Shown: positions 46,052-54,737, counted from the first letter of the stretch. The stretch: DNA of 64,000 nucleotides from Roseococcus microcysteis (GCF_014764365.1 NZ_CP061718.1:2186501-2250500); one strand, 5' to 3'. The notes: generated from the letters alone by a model not told the origin. A program made the numbers and translations.

Positions 46052-46825
46052 GGTTCCCAAGATATCAGAAGTGCAGAGGCGCGTCGGCCTTGCGGGCCCG
46101 ACTTAGGCAGTAAATCGAAATTCGATGATGAATTCTCAGGCCAAATGGAAAATCCCGCACAAGGGCACAACTTTCTTGCGTTGGAGGGAAGATTCGCGAA
46201 TGAGGGCCTGTATCCACCAAAAACTTCACCCCGCACCGCGGCTTACATCTGCCATGCCGTCGCGCCACAGGTGAGGAACGCTCAGCCCTTTCCCATGATG
46301 ACGGGACACCACAAGCACCCAATACGGCCGATCCGCGTCCATCTGCCAACTGCTAGCAAACTAAATTCCGCATGTAAAATTCCGGAAAATTTGAAGGGGT
46401 TATTTAAAATTGAATTCAGCCATCATGGATCTATGTCCAGGCCATGATTCAAGGAAGTCTTGACCCGCAAAAAGCCATGACGCATGAATTCATGAATATT
46501 TGTCATGAATTCGCCGCGCCCCAACATCACATGATATCTTCCACACCTTTCCATAATCTGAAACGTGGTATCCGCGTGGCATGCCATGAGGCCAAGACAG
46601 CCAGGCCGTTCGAGCAGAGCAGCTTCCGGCAACTCCCCGCACGCTTCACCTTTGGCGAATCCCCAGCTCCATGCCGCGCCTTCGGCCCGCCTGCCCTCCC
46701 AGCAAGGCCGGGAGGATGCGCCTTCCTGGCCGAGCCAGACAAATCCCATGGGAATGCGCGCGCGCAGGTGGCTCCAGGCCCAACGCACCGGGACGCCCGC
46801 CCCCCTGTCACTGCGCCCGCGCGGT
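46052..46825. other. AT-rich intergenic region with palindromes
   Basis: About 770 bases between two divergent polysaccharide operons. Base composition from 46080 to 46560 is distinctly AT-richer than elsewhere. It contains the palindromes ATCGAAATTCGAT (46114-46126) and CATGAATTCATG (46483-46494), with a further CATGAATTC at 46504-46512. No open frame here has family motifs. It probably holds the promoters of both operons and may bind a xenogeneic silencer or local regulator. Confidence 0.55.
46483..46512. promoter_or_regulatory. Palindromic element with a direct half-repeat
   Basis: CATGAATTCATG at 46483-46494 is a perfect 12-bp palindrome, followed after 9 AT-rich bases by CATGAATTC (46504-46512). 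It lies mid-way in the gap between the two divergent operons. A binding site is plausible but no matching regulator is seen nearby. Confidence 0.35.
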
Positions 46826-47048
46826 GAAGACGCGCTCGTCCGATGACCGCGCGCAGGCGGCCGCCGTGGCGGGCCAGGCCAGCCTTGCCCATGTCCTGCA
46901 TCACCATGCGCTGACCATTCCCGGCAAGATCGCCCGGGCGCGGGTCCAGGTGGAAGCCCGGACGGCGGTGGGCGGCGCCATGGACGGTTCGCGTCGGAAT
47001 GTGCCGGCCAGGCGGCCGGGTGATCTCCATGAGGAACATGGACCGTGA
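46826..47048 (+). CDS. Possible small protein overlapping the FAD oxidoreductase start
   Basis: From a GTG at 46826 (no strong ribosome site) a frame of 73 residues runs to a TGA that overlaps the GTG of the next gene (GTGA, 47045-47048). Codon third positions are mostly G or C, as in real genes here, and the middle has A-L-T-I-P-G-K-I-A-R-A-R. There is no recognised family. The overlap and composition favour coding; the lack of homology or a clear start is against it. An upstream in-frame extension to 46671 looks non-coding. Confidence 0.3.
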
Positions 47049-48109
47049 GCCAGCGCGCCGCCGTCGCCGTCATCGGGTGTGGATTCTATGGCGCGCGCGT
47101 GGCCCTCATGCTGGCCGCGCTGCGGATCGGCCGCGTCATTGTCCTCGAACGTGAGCCGGGCCTGATGCGACGCGCTTCGTTCGTCAATCAGGCGCGGGTG
47201 CACAACGGCTATCACTACCCCCGCGCCGCCCGGACGGGCGCCTCCGCACGGCGCAATTCCCGTCGCTTCATCGAGGAATACCGTGCCGCCATCCGCCGCG
47301 ATGTCCCGATGATCTATGCCATCGCGCGGCAATCACTGATCTCCCCGGAACAGTTCGTGCGCTTCTGCGCCGAGATCGGAGCCTTCTGCCACCCCGCGGC
47401 GCCGGAACACGCCAGGCTCTTCGACGGCACGCATGTCGAAGCCGTCTTCGCGGTGGAAGAGTTCAGCCTGGATGCCGCGCTGGTGGCGCATGAGATGGCC
47501 GCGCGGCTGAACCGGGCCGGGGTCGAGTGCCGTTTCGGCGCCCCGGCGCGGGTCTCGGGCCTGGTGCCGGATGGCGTCCAGCTGCAGGCGGGCGCGGAGA
47601 CGATCATCGCGCGACACGTCGTCAACTGCACCTACGCGGATCTCGACGGCATCGGGGTGCGGGTCGGGGCCGAGATCAGGAAGGAAGTGGCGGAAATCGC
47701 GATGATCCGGCCGCCGCCCGCCCTGGCGTCCCTCGCGGTCACTGTCATGGACGGGCCCTTCTTCTCCACCATGCCCTTCCCGCCTCTCGGCTGCCACTCC
47801 CTGACGCATGTGCGCCACACGCCGCATTGCGCCTTCGCCGGGCCGGGCGAAGCCCCGCCCCCCGGCCCCTCCCGTTCCGCGCTGATGCTGCGCGACGCCG
47901 CGCGCTTCCTGCCCGCGATCGAGAAAGCCGAGACGCTGCGCTCGCTTTACGAGATCAAGGCCGTGCTCCAGGCAACGGAAGACAATGACGCGCGCCCGAT
48001 CCTGCTGGAGGCTTCGCCCGACAGCCCGCGAATCCTGTCGGTGTTGGGCTCGAAGCTGGACAACGTCTATGACGTGGAGGCCCTCCTCGCCGCGAGGGCA
48101 TGGGATTGA
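47045..48109 (+). CDS. FAD-dependent oxidoreductase, DAO-like
   Basis: 354 residues with an N-terminal Rossmann motif V-I-G-C-G-F-Y-G-A-R and L-E-R-E-P binding FAD, and the conserved A-R-V-H-N-G-Y-H-Y-P-R of this sub-group, found beside glycosyltransferases in surface-polysaccharide loci. It probably oxidises or reduces a sugar nucleotide or lipid-linked sugar. GTG start at 47045. First annotated gene of a five-gene, partly overlapping operon running to 51560. Confidence 0.82.
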   Translation: MSQRAAVAVIGCGFYGARVALMLAALRIGRVIVLEREPGLMRRASFVNQARVHNGYHYPRAARTGASARRNSRRFIEEYRAAIRRDVPMIYAIARQSLISPEQFVRFCAEIGAFCHPAAPEHARLFDGTHVEAVFAVEEFSLDAALVAHEMAARLNRAGVECRFGAPARVSGLVPDGVQLQAGAETIIARHVVNCTYADLDGIGVRVGAEIRKEVAEIAMIRPPPALASLAVTVMDGPFFSTMPFPPLGCHSLTHVRHTPHCAFAGPGEAPPPGPSRSALMLRDAARFLPAIEKAETLRSLYEIKAVLQATEDNDARPILLEASPDSPRILSVLGSKLDNVYDVEALLAARAWD

Positions 48110-48131
48110 ACGCAAGAGGCCAGGGATCAGC

Positions 48132-49166
48132 ATGCCGCCCCGTATCGCCACGCTGTCCTGCGTGATCGTCGTCACGGACGATCCGCTTCCCGCCCATGTC
48201 GTGCTGGCGCTCTCGCGCCAGATCGGCGGGCTGGCCCACCATGCCGAGATTGTCGTCGTGGCCGACGGCGTCGGCGCCGATGCGGCGCGCGAGCTGACGG
48301 CACTGACGGCGCGCGTGCCGGACATGACCGTGCACTTCCTGGCCGACGCGGTGGAACGCGACGTCGCAACGCTGATCGGCATGGACCGGGCCTTGGGCGA
48401 CTGGGTGGTGGTGATGACGCCCACCGAGGCGGAGGTCGCCTGCCTGCCCGCGCTTCTCGCCGCGACCGAGGATCACCAGCTTGTCTTCGCCGCCGCCCCC
48501 GCCGATGGGGCGGGTGGTGGCGGTCTGTACGGCATGCTCGGACGGCTGTTCTTCGCCGTCTCCGGCCGGCTGGCGGGTGTGAGCGTGGAATGGCCGACGC
48601 CGCGCCTGCGCGCCTACAGCCGCGGGGCCGCCCGCTGGCTGGCGAACAGGCTGGACGGGCCCATGCTGATGCGCTCGCTTGCCTTTCGCGGCGCCTTCCC
48701 CGGCCGGCGGATAGAGCTGCCGTCGCTGGCCGGCGATGCGCGTCCTGATGGGCTGCGCGCGAGCGTCACGCGCGCGGTGCGCCAGCTCTCGCGCATCGGC
48801 ACGGTGGCGCTGCGCGTCGCCGTCTGGCTGGCCGTGGCCGGTGTCGCCGCCGGCGTCGTCGCCCTGGCCTATACCGTCCTGATCTGGCTGACGCATAGCG
48901 GCGTGCAGCCCGGATGGACGACGCTCGCGGGACTGCTCTCCGTCATGATGATCGTCTTCTCCGCGCTGTTCGCCCTTCTGACCGGCTGCATCCTGGCGCT
49001 CTACGCCTCCATCCAGCCGCGCGCACGGATGCCGGTGGTGCGGGAGGTGCACAGCGGCCTGCGCCGGCTGGACCGCAGCCTGGACGTGACGGGCGGCGAC
49101 TTCGGCGCGCCGGCGGATGTCCTGCCGGTCATCCGGCCGGGTGACGCGACCGGAGCGATGCGCTGA
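48132..49166 (+). CDS. GT2-like protein with C-terminal membrane helices, catalytic motifs degenerate
   Basis: 344 residues. The N-terminal 200 residues have the GT-A shape of GT2 enzymes (S-C-V-I-V-V-T-D-D), but the usual D-D-G-S is replaced by V-A-D-G-V-G-A-D and the DxD by M-T-P-T-E-A-E. Two or three helices at about 225-305 anchor it, as in ArnC/DPM-type enzymes. It may be an inactive partner or a GT with a changed mechanism. Start 48132 follows a GGGATC; stop and next start share one base (TGATG). Confidence 0.7.
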   Translation: MPPRIATLSCVIVVTDDPLPAHVVLALSRQIGGLAHHAEIVVVADGVGADAARELTALTARVPDMTVHFLADAVERDVATLIGMDRALGDWVVVMTPTEAEVACLPALLAATEDHQLVFAAAPADGAGGGGLYGMLGRLFFAVSGRLAGVSVEWPTPRLRAYSRGAARWLANRLDGPMLMRSLAFRGAFPGRRIELPSLAGDARPDGLRASVTRAVRQLSRIGTVALRVAVWLAVAGVAAGVVALAYTVLIWLTHSGVQPGWTTLAGLLSVMMIVFSALFALLTGCILALYASIQPRARMPVVREVHSGLRRLDRSLDVTGGDFGAPADVLPVIRPGDATGAMR

Positions 49167-49936
49167 TGCGTCGCGCGCTGATCGGCCATACCGGCTTCGT
49201 GGGCTCCAACCTGCGCGCTGCGGGCCATTGGACCGACCTGTTCAACAGCCGCAACTTCCACGACATGCAAGGCCAGCGCTTCGACGAGGTGGTGTGTTGC
49301 GGGGTCAGCGCGGTGAAATGGCAGGCCAATGCCGATCCAGCGCGGGACTGGGCCGGGATCGCGCCCCTGCTGGATGTGCTGGACACCGTGCAGGCCGCGC
49401 ATGTCACGCTGATCTCGACCATCGACGTCTATCCCGATCCCGCCGCTTGCCTCGACGAAGCGCACGCACCGGACGGCACCGGCAACCACGCCTATGGCCG
49501 CCACCGGCTGGAGGTGGAGCGGCGCGTGACCGCTCGCTTCAAGGACCACGCCATCCTGCGCCTGCCCGCCCTGTTTGGCCCTGGCCTGAAGAAGAACATC
49601 GTCTTCGACCTGATGCATGGCAATCGGCTGGACGCCATCAATCCCGCCAGCGTGTTTCAGTGGTATCCGCTTGAACGCCTGCCCGCGGACATGGCGCTGG
49701 CGCGCAAGCTCGGCCTGCCGCTGGTGAATCTGTTCACGCAGCCGCTGCCGACGCGCCGCATCATCGACCTGCTGCGGCCCGGCGCCACGGTGGGTGCGCC
49801 GGCGGACCCGGCACCGCGCTACGACACGCGCACGCGGCATGGCCCGGCCTTCGGTGGGATGGAGGGCTATGTCATGTCGGCCGACGCCGTGCTGGATGCG
49901 CTGGCGCGCTTCGTGGCAGCGGCACCCCCGCGCTGA
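49166..49936 (+). CDS. NAD-dependent epimerase/dehydratase-family protein
   Basis: 256 residues. The Rossmann start is A-L-I-G-H-T-G-F-V-G-S-N, a typical extended-SDR motif (G-x-x-G-x-x-G). The catalytic Tyr is in N-H-A-Y-G-R-H-R-L-E, but the Lys expected four residues after it is Arg. It is shorter than UDP-glucose 4-epimerase (about 330). It probably modifies a sugar nucleotide in this polysaccharide locus. It overlaps both neighbours by one base. Confidence 0.8.
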   Translation: MRRALIGHTGFVGSNLRAAGHWTDLFNSRNFHDMQGQRFDEVVCCGVSAVKWQANADPARDWAGIAPLLDVLDTVQAAHVTLISTIDVYPDPAACLDEAHAPDGTGNHAYGRHRLEVERRVTARFKDHAILRLPALFGPGLKKNIVFDLMHGNRLDAINPASVFQWYPLERLPADMALARKLGLPLVNLFTQPLPTRRIIDLLRPGATVGAPADPAPRYDTRTRHGPAFGGMEGYVMSADAVLDALARFVAAAPPR

Positions 49937-50757
49937 TGCCGCGCCGCCGCGCCGCCGTCTCCGCCCTCGCCTGGCCTGCCGGGCGGGATGACGCCATGCT
50001 GGCCTTCGCCGCGGAGCTGGGCTTCGAAGGGATCGAGGTGTTGCCGGTGCGCCTGTTCGGTCCGCTGGCGGAGGCCGATCTGAAGCGGGTGGCCGCCTGG
50101 CGCGCCCGCATGGCCCGCCTCCGCCTCGTCGTGCCGGCGATGCAAGGTGTGCTGTTCGGCCTTGAGGGTCTGCACCTTTTCCGTTCCGAGGCGGAGCGCG
50201 CGCGCCTGATCGCGGCGCTGGCGGTCGTGGCGCGCGTCGCCGGTGCGCTCGGCGCCACGGCGGCGGTGTTCGGCGCGCCGGCGCTGCGCGACCCGGGCGA
50301 TCTTGCGCCGGAACTCGCCTTCGAGATGGCGGCGGAGACACTGGCGCAAGCCGCGCCAGCCTTCGAGGCGGAAGGGGCCGCGCTTTGCTTCGAACCGGTC
50401 GCGCCCGCGCTTGGCGGAAGGTTCGCCACCACGACGGCGGAGGCCGTTGCACTGGTGAAGGCGATCGGCAGGCCGGGGATCCGGGTGCAGGCAGACACCG
50501 GCAACCTGCTCACGCTCGGGCACGGTGCCACGGCGCTGGCGGCCGCGCTCCCCTTCGCCGGACACCTGCATGTCAGCGAGCCGAAGCTTGCACCGGTCGG
50601 CAGCCTTGGCTCATGCCATGCCGCGCTGGCGGCGGCCCTGGGCGCCTGTGGGCCGGGCTGGGCCTCGGTGGAGATGCTGCCGGCGCCGGATCCGGAGGCC
50701 GCGCTGCGGCGCGCCTTCGCGCTGCTCTCGACGCTCTATCTGCAGGATGAGGCATGA
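49936..50757 (+). CDS. Sugar-phosphate isomerase/epimerase (AP-endonuclease-2-like TIM barrel)
   Basis: 273 residues. Barrel strings F-E-G-I-E-V-L, L-C-F-E-P-V, V-Q-A-D-T-G-N and G-H-L-H-V-S-E-P hold the metal-binding Glu/Asp/His positions of the family, of which the first lies in E-V and the last in V-E-M-L-P. It isomerises or epimerises a sugar or inositol-type compound. Start ATG at 49936 overlaps the previous stop; the stop overlaps the next start by four bases. Confidence 0.82.
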   Translation: MPRRRAAVSALAWPAGRDDAMLAFAAELGFEGIEVLPVRLFGPLAEADLKRVAAWRARMARLRLVVPAMQGVLFGLEGLHLFRSEAERARLIAALAVVARVAGALGATAAVFGAPALRDPGDLAPELAFEMAAETLAQAAPAFEAEGAALCFEPVAPALGGRFATTTAEAVALVKAIGRPGIRVQADTGNLLTLGHGATALAAALPFAGHLHVSEPKLAPVGSLGSCHAALAAALGACGPGWASVEMLPAPDPEAALRRAFALLSTLYLQDEA

Positions 50758-51560
50758 CACGCATGGAGGAGGTTCGGCTCGATCCGTCCTGGCAGGTGCC
50801 CCGTTTCGAGACACGCATGCTGCTCCCGCGCCGGCACGATCATGCGCTGGTGATCCCCGTGCTGAACGAGGGCGACCGGATCCGGGGCCAGCTTGCGCGC
50901 ATCCATGCGCTGGCGCCGGCGGCGGACGTGATCCTTGCCGATGGCGGCTCCACCGACGGCGCGCTGTCGCCCGACGTGCTGGAGGCCACTGGCGTCAACA
51001 CGCTGTTGGTGAAGCTCGGGCCGGGCCGGCTCAGTGCGCAGCTGCGCATGGCCTACGCCTTCGCGTGCGCGCGGGGCTATCGCGGCATCGTCACCATGGA
51101 CGGCAACGGCAAGGACGGGGTGGATGCGATTCCACGCTTCATCGCCGCGCTCGAAGCGGGGTACGGACTGGTGCAGGGCTCACGCTACGTCGCCGGTGGC
51201 GTCGCGGAGAACACGCCGCGCGACCGCTGGTTTGCCGGACGCTTCATCCACGCGCCGGTGATCAGCCTGGCGACACGGCAGCGCTTCACCGACACGACGA
51301 ACGGGTTCCGCGGCTATGCCACGGCGGCGCTGCTCGACCCGCGTGTCGCTCCATTTCGCGACGTGTTTGACCGCTACAACCTGTTGTTCTACCTCTCCGT
51401 GCGTCTTCCACGCCTTGGCTACCGCGCGTCCGAAATCGCGGTGGCGCGGCGCTATCCGCCGGCAGGGCGAACACCCACCAAGATCGCGGGCTTTCGCGGA
51501 CGGCTCGACATCCTGCGCGAATTGCTCGCGGCGTCCACCGGCGCCTACGACCCGCGCTGA
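50754..51560 (+). CDS. GT2-family glycosyltransferase, polyprenyl-phosphate mannose synthase-like
   Basis: 268 residues. GT-A motifs: V-I-P-V-L-N-E-G-D, A-D-G-G-S-T-D-G and a D-x-D-type M-D-G-N-G-K-D-G; then Q-G-S-R-Y and D-T-T-N-G-F-R-G-Y, close to DPM1/ArnC-type enzymes. No C-terminal helices, so it is a soluble or peripheral form. It probably loads a sugar on undecaprenyl phosphate. It ends the polysaccharide operon; a gap of 290 bases follows before the metal region. Confidence 0.9.
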   Translation: MTRMEEVRLDPSWQVPRFETRMLLPRRHDHALVIPVLNEGDRIRGQLARIHALAPAADVILADGGSTDGALSPDVLEATGVNTLLVKLGPGRLSAQLRMAYAFACARGYRGIVTMDGNGKDGVDAIPRFIAALEAGYGLVQGSRYVAGGVAENTPRDRWFAGRFIHAPVISLATRQRFTDTTNGFRGYATAALLDPRVAPFRDVFDRYNLLFYLSVRLPRLGYRASEIAVARRYPPAGRTPTKIAGFRGRLDILRELLAASTGAYDPR

Positions 51561-51850
51561 GCTGCCTTCATCGAGGCAGGCGCTATGTCGTCATGCCAGG
51601 TACCGCCGCCAGGAGGCCAGGGCGAGCGCCGGCCTGACTGACCCCAGGCGTGGTGGAGCCTTTCCGGCGTCGCCGCGCCAGCCTGGCACGATCACGATGC
51701 CCGCCTGCCTGGTCAAACGATGACCAAACCTGCGACACGGCGCGGTCTACCGTGAAGGAGAGGCATGTTGTGAGGGAGAAAATTGGAGCAGCGTTGGCAA
51801 CCGGATTCCAACCTTCTCTGGCGTTCATGAGACGCGTCTCGCCGGTTGAG

Positions 51851-52291
51851 TCACTGCGTCCCATGTGTTGGATCCTCGCAATGCCCGTGGGCGAAGTCTG
51901 CAAGCGTCTCGATGATCCGACACTCCCCAACCACGCCGCCCTCGCAACTCGTCGCCATACGCTGAAGCTCCGCGCGCAGCGCCGTGAGCCGCCGTAGCCG
52001 CGCGTCGATCTCGCCAATCTGCGCGGTTGCCAGCGCATGCGCCTGCCCGCAGTCGGCGTCTGGCCTGTCCGCGAGGTCGAGCAATGCGCGGATCGCCTCG
52101 CTCTCGAAGCCGAGTTCTCGGGCGTGGCGAATGAACCCGAGGCGGCGCAGATGCGCGGCGCCATAGGCTCGATGGCCGCCCTCGGTTCGGCCTGGCGGCG
52201 GGAGCCACCCCTCCTGCTCGTACCACCGGATCGTGGTTGGCTTGACGCCCGTGGCGCGCGCGAGGTCGCCGATCGAGAAAGTCGCGCTCAC
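51851..52291 (-). CDS. MerR-family metal-responsive regulator
   Basis: 146 residues: MerR HTH (residues 5-73, with T-I-R-W-Y-E-Q-E-G-W-L and H-R-A-Y) and a coiled dimerisation helix. Metal ligands visible: Cys81, then Cys116 and Cys124 in a C-x7-C loop followed by R-I-I-E-T-L, plus Cys138. The C-x7-C loop is like CueR; the extra Cys81 at the dimer interface is like ZntR/PbrR/CadR. So the metal may be Cu(I) or a divalent ion. GTG start overlaps the mntR stop (GTGA). It probably drives the two MerR-type promoters at 54738 and 56544. Confidence 0.9.
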   Translation of the reverse strand: MSATFSIGDLARATGVKPTTIRWYEQEGWLPPPGRTEGGHRAYGAAHLRRLGFIRHARELGFESEAIRALLDLADRPDADCGQAHALATAQIGEIDARLRRLTALRAELQRMATSCEGGVVGECRIIETLADFAHGHCEDPTHGTQ

Positions 52292-52740
52292 TTCCGGTCA
52301 GCCTCATGCTTGGCAAGAAAGCGTGCGAAGGCGGCTAGGGCCTTCGCGCTGGCATGGTGCTCAAGCCCCTCGGCATCAGCCTCCGCAGTCTCGGGGTCGA
52401 GCCCCACCGCCAGCAGGAAGCGGACGACCAATTCGTGTCGCGCCCGGGCAGCGGATGCCACCGCTTGGCCGGCGGGCGTCAGGAACAGCCCGCGGTACGG
52501 TTTGGTCTCCACCAGGCCGTCGCGCTGCAGCCGCGCGACCGTTGCGGCGACGGTCGCCTGGGCAACACCCATGCGTCGGGCAATATCCACGGCACGCGCC
52601 TCGCCTTCCTCCTGAAGGAGGTCGGCGATCAGCTCGACGTAGTCTTCGGCAATGGCCGAGCGGTCGGCTTCGCGCTGCTGCGTGAAGCGCGCTGCGTGAT
52701 CTTCCGGCGGCGGGAGGGAACGTGGCGAGGCGCGAGACAT
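52288..52740 (-). CDS. mntR: Manganese-responsive regulator MntR (DtxR family)
   Basis: 150 residues. The DtxR/MntR winged helix is seen in E-D-Y-V-E-L-I-A-D-L-L and A-R-R-M-G-V-A-Q-A-T-V, with metal-binding positions of the dimerisation domain in E-G-L-E-H-H-A-S. Alphaproteobacterial MntR has this length and represses mntH. It lies divergent from mntH, 82 bases away, and overlaps the MerR gene that follows on the same strand. ATG at 52740. Confidence 0.9.
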   Translation of the reverse strand: MSRASPRSLPPPEDHAARFTQQREADRSAIAEDYVELIADLLQEEGEARAVDIARRMGVAQATVAATVARLQRDGLVETKPYRGLFLTPAGQAVASAARARHELVVRFLLAVGLDPETAEADAEGLEHHASAKALAAFARFLAKHEADRK

Positions 52741-52761
52741 GCCTGACAGTAGCGCCTCCGC

Positions 52762-52806
52762 TTGACATCAGCCATAGCCCGATCACTATGATTTAGCAAA
52801 CACTAA
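52762..52806 (+). promoter_or_regulatory. mntH promoter with a putative MntR operator
   Basis: A perfect -35 TTGACA (52762-52767) and a -10-like TATGAT (52787-52792) lie 19 bases apart, followed by the inverted repeat TTAG-n6-CTAA (52793-52806) across the expected transcription start. An operator there would shut off mntH under manganese excess. The site is judged by position and symmetry, since the species-specific MntR box is not known to me. Confidence 0.6.
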
Positions 52807-52822
52807 GTTTTGGAGGACGAGC

Positions 52823-54160
52823 GTGAACCCGCCATCTGAGGTTGCCGCGCCACCCGCACCGGCCGGCCTGCCGAGCCTGCCGGAGGTCCACCGCTCGGTT
52901 ACGGTGCCGAACGCAGGCGGGTTCCTCCGCAAGCTTTTTGCCTTCATGGGCCCGGGCTATCTGGTCGCCGTCGGCTACATGGACCCGGGCAACTGGGCGA
53001 CCTCGCTCGCCGGCGGCTCGGCCTTTGGCTACACGCTGCTGGCGGTCGCACTGACTTCCTCGCTGATGGCGATCCTGCTGCAGGCGCTGTGCGTTCGCAT
53101 CGGCGTCTCCACCGGCCGCGATCTGGCGCAGCTCTGCCGTGAGCGGTTTCCCAAGGTCGTCGCCTATCCGCTGTGGCTGTTCGCCGAGATCGCGATCTGC
53201 GCCACGGACCTGGCCGAACTCATCGGCACCGCCATCGCGCTTGAGCTGCTGTTCGGCATCCCGCTGCTCTACGGCGTGTTCCTGACCGCCTTCGACGCCT
53301 TCCTGATCCTGTGGCTTCAGAACAAGGGCGTGCGCTGGCTGGAGGCGCTTATCTTCGGCTTCATCGTGCTGATCGTCGGCTGCTTCGGCATCCAGATCGT
53401 GCTCTCCGACCCGGACTGGGCGGCGGTGCTGAACGGCTACATCCCCGCCGTCTCGATCGTGACCAACCAAACGCAGCTCTACATCGCAATGGGCATCCTG
53501 GGTGCGACGGTGATGCCGCACAATCTGTACCTGCATACCGCCGTCGTGCAGTCGCGGTCATGGAACCTCGACGAGGCCGGCAAGCGAGAGGCGATCAAAT
53601 TCGCCACCATCGACAGCACGCTCGCGCTAACCCTGGCGCTGCTGATCAACTCGGCGATCCTGATCACCGCGGCCGCCACGTTCCACGCAAGCGGCAATAC
53701 CGAGGTGGCGGAGATTGGTGAGGCCTATCAGCTGCTGACGCCGCTGTTGGGCGCCGGCATCGCGGCCACCGCCTTCGGCGTGGCGCTGCTGCTGTGCGGG
53801 CTGAACGCCACCGTCACAGCCACCCTGGCAGGGCAGGTGGTGATGGAGGGCTTCCTGCGGTTCCGCCTGCCGGCCGTGCTGCGGCGGCTGGTGACCCGGC
53901 TGATCGCCATCATCCCCGCGGTGATCGTCACCTGGATGTATGGGGCGTCCGGCACCGCGCAGCTGCTGATCCTCAGCCAGGTGATCCTGTCGATCCAGCT
54001 GCCCTTCGCGGTGATCCCGCTGATGCTGTTCGCGCAGGACCGCAACCGCATGGGTGTCTTCACGGCACCGGCTTGGCAGCTCGCGCTTGGCTGGGCGACG
54101 GCGGCGGTGATCGTCGGGCTGAACATGAAGCTGTTGTTCGACGCTGCTTTCGGAGACTGA
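52823..54160 (+). CDS. mntH: Divalent metal transporter MntH (Nramp)
   Basis: 445 residues, eleven or so helices. The Nramp metal-binding motifs are intact: D-P-G-N-W in helix 1 and M-P-H-N-L-Y-L-H in helix 6. It imports Mn(II) (or Fe) with protons. GTG start at 52823 with a GGAGGACGA ribosome site; the MntR operator lies directly upstream. The cupredoxin gene begins 28 bases after the stop. Confidence 0.96.
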   Translation: MNPPSEVAAPPAPAGLPSLPEVHRSVTVPNAGGFLRKLFAFMGPGYLVAVGYMDPGNWATSLAGGSAFGYTLLAVALTSSLMAILLQALCVRIGVSTGRDLAQLCRERFPKVVAYPLWLFAEIAICATDLAELIGTAIALELLFGIPLLYGVFLTAFDAFLILWLQNKGVRWLEALIFGFIVLIVGCFGIQIVLSDPDWAAVLNGYIPAVSIVTNQTQLYIAMGILGATVMPHNLYLHTAVVQSRSWNLDEAGKREAIKFATIDSTLALTLALLINSAILITAAATFHASGNTEVAEIGEAYQLLTPLLGAGIAATAFGVALLLCGLNATVTATLAGQVVMEGFLRFRLPAVLRRLVTRLIAIIPAVIVTWMYGASGTAQLLILSQVILSIQLPFAVIPLMLFAQDRNRMGVFTAPAWQLALGWATAAVIVGLNMKLLFDAAFGD

Positions 54161-54188
54161 CGTCAACGCGTTGCAACGGAGATGACCC

Positions 54189-54677
54189 ATGGTGCGGCGA
54201 AGAAGCGTTCTTGCGGTACTGCTCGCCTTCCCGCTGATGGAACCGGTGCGACAGGCATCCGCAGCGGGAGATCTCTCGCGTCAGGAGCCCATCACCGTCG
54301 TCGTGGAACTCGGACGCCCCGACGGTCGCCATGCATTCGAGCCCAACCGGCTGCGCTTCGAGACCGGGAAGCTGTACCGGCTCGTACTGCGGAACGTGAG
54401 CAGCGATCCTCACTACTTCACCTCAGACGAATTCGCGGCCCGGATCTTTACGCGGAAGGTCCAGGTCACCCAGCGGCAACCCGATGGGCGGGAGGTGACG
54501 CTCGCCGAGTTCAAGGGTTCGATCCGCGAGATCGAGGTCTATCCCGGCCATGCTGCCGAATGGTGGTTCGTCCCGGTCGCGACAGGGCGCATCACGGACC
54601 TCCGCTGCGGCATCGTCGCTGCCGATCGTCGCACCCATGCCGAGCACGGCATGGTCGGCGAAATCCTCATCGAGTAG
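54189..54677 (+). CDS. Periplasmic cupredoxin-like copper protein
   Basis: 162 residues: signal peptide (R-R-R-S-V-L-A-V-L-L-A-F) and a cupredoxin domain. Likely type-1-like ligands: His in D-P-H-Y-F-T, then Cys, His and Met in the C-terminal stretch from R-C-G-I to H-A-E-H-G-M. It could carry copper or protect the periplasm. It lies between the Mn importer and a DUF411 protein that are both metal-related. The ATG at 54189 has a weak GGAGATG site. Confidence 0.8.
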   Translation: MVRRRSVLAVLLAFPLMEPVRQASAAGDLSRQEPITVVVELGRPDGRHAFEPNRLRFETGKLYRLVLRNVSSDPHYFTSDEFAARIFTRKVQVTQRQPDGREVTLAEFKGSIREIEVYPGHAAEWWFVPVATGRITDLRCGIVAADRRTHAEHGMVGEILIE

Positions 54678-54737
54678 CGGCTCGCAGCCACCTTCAGGTT
54701 GCGAACCCGCGATATGGGATCATCTCGGACGAGCCGA

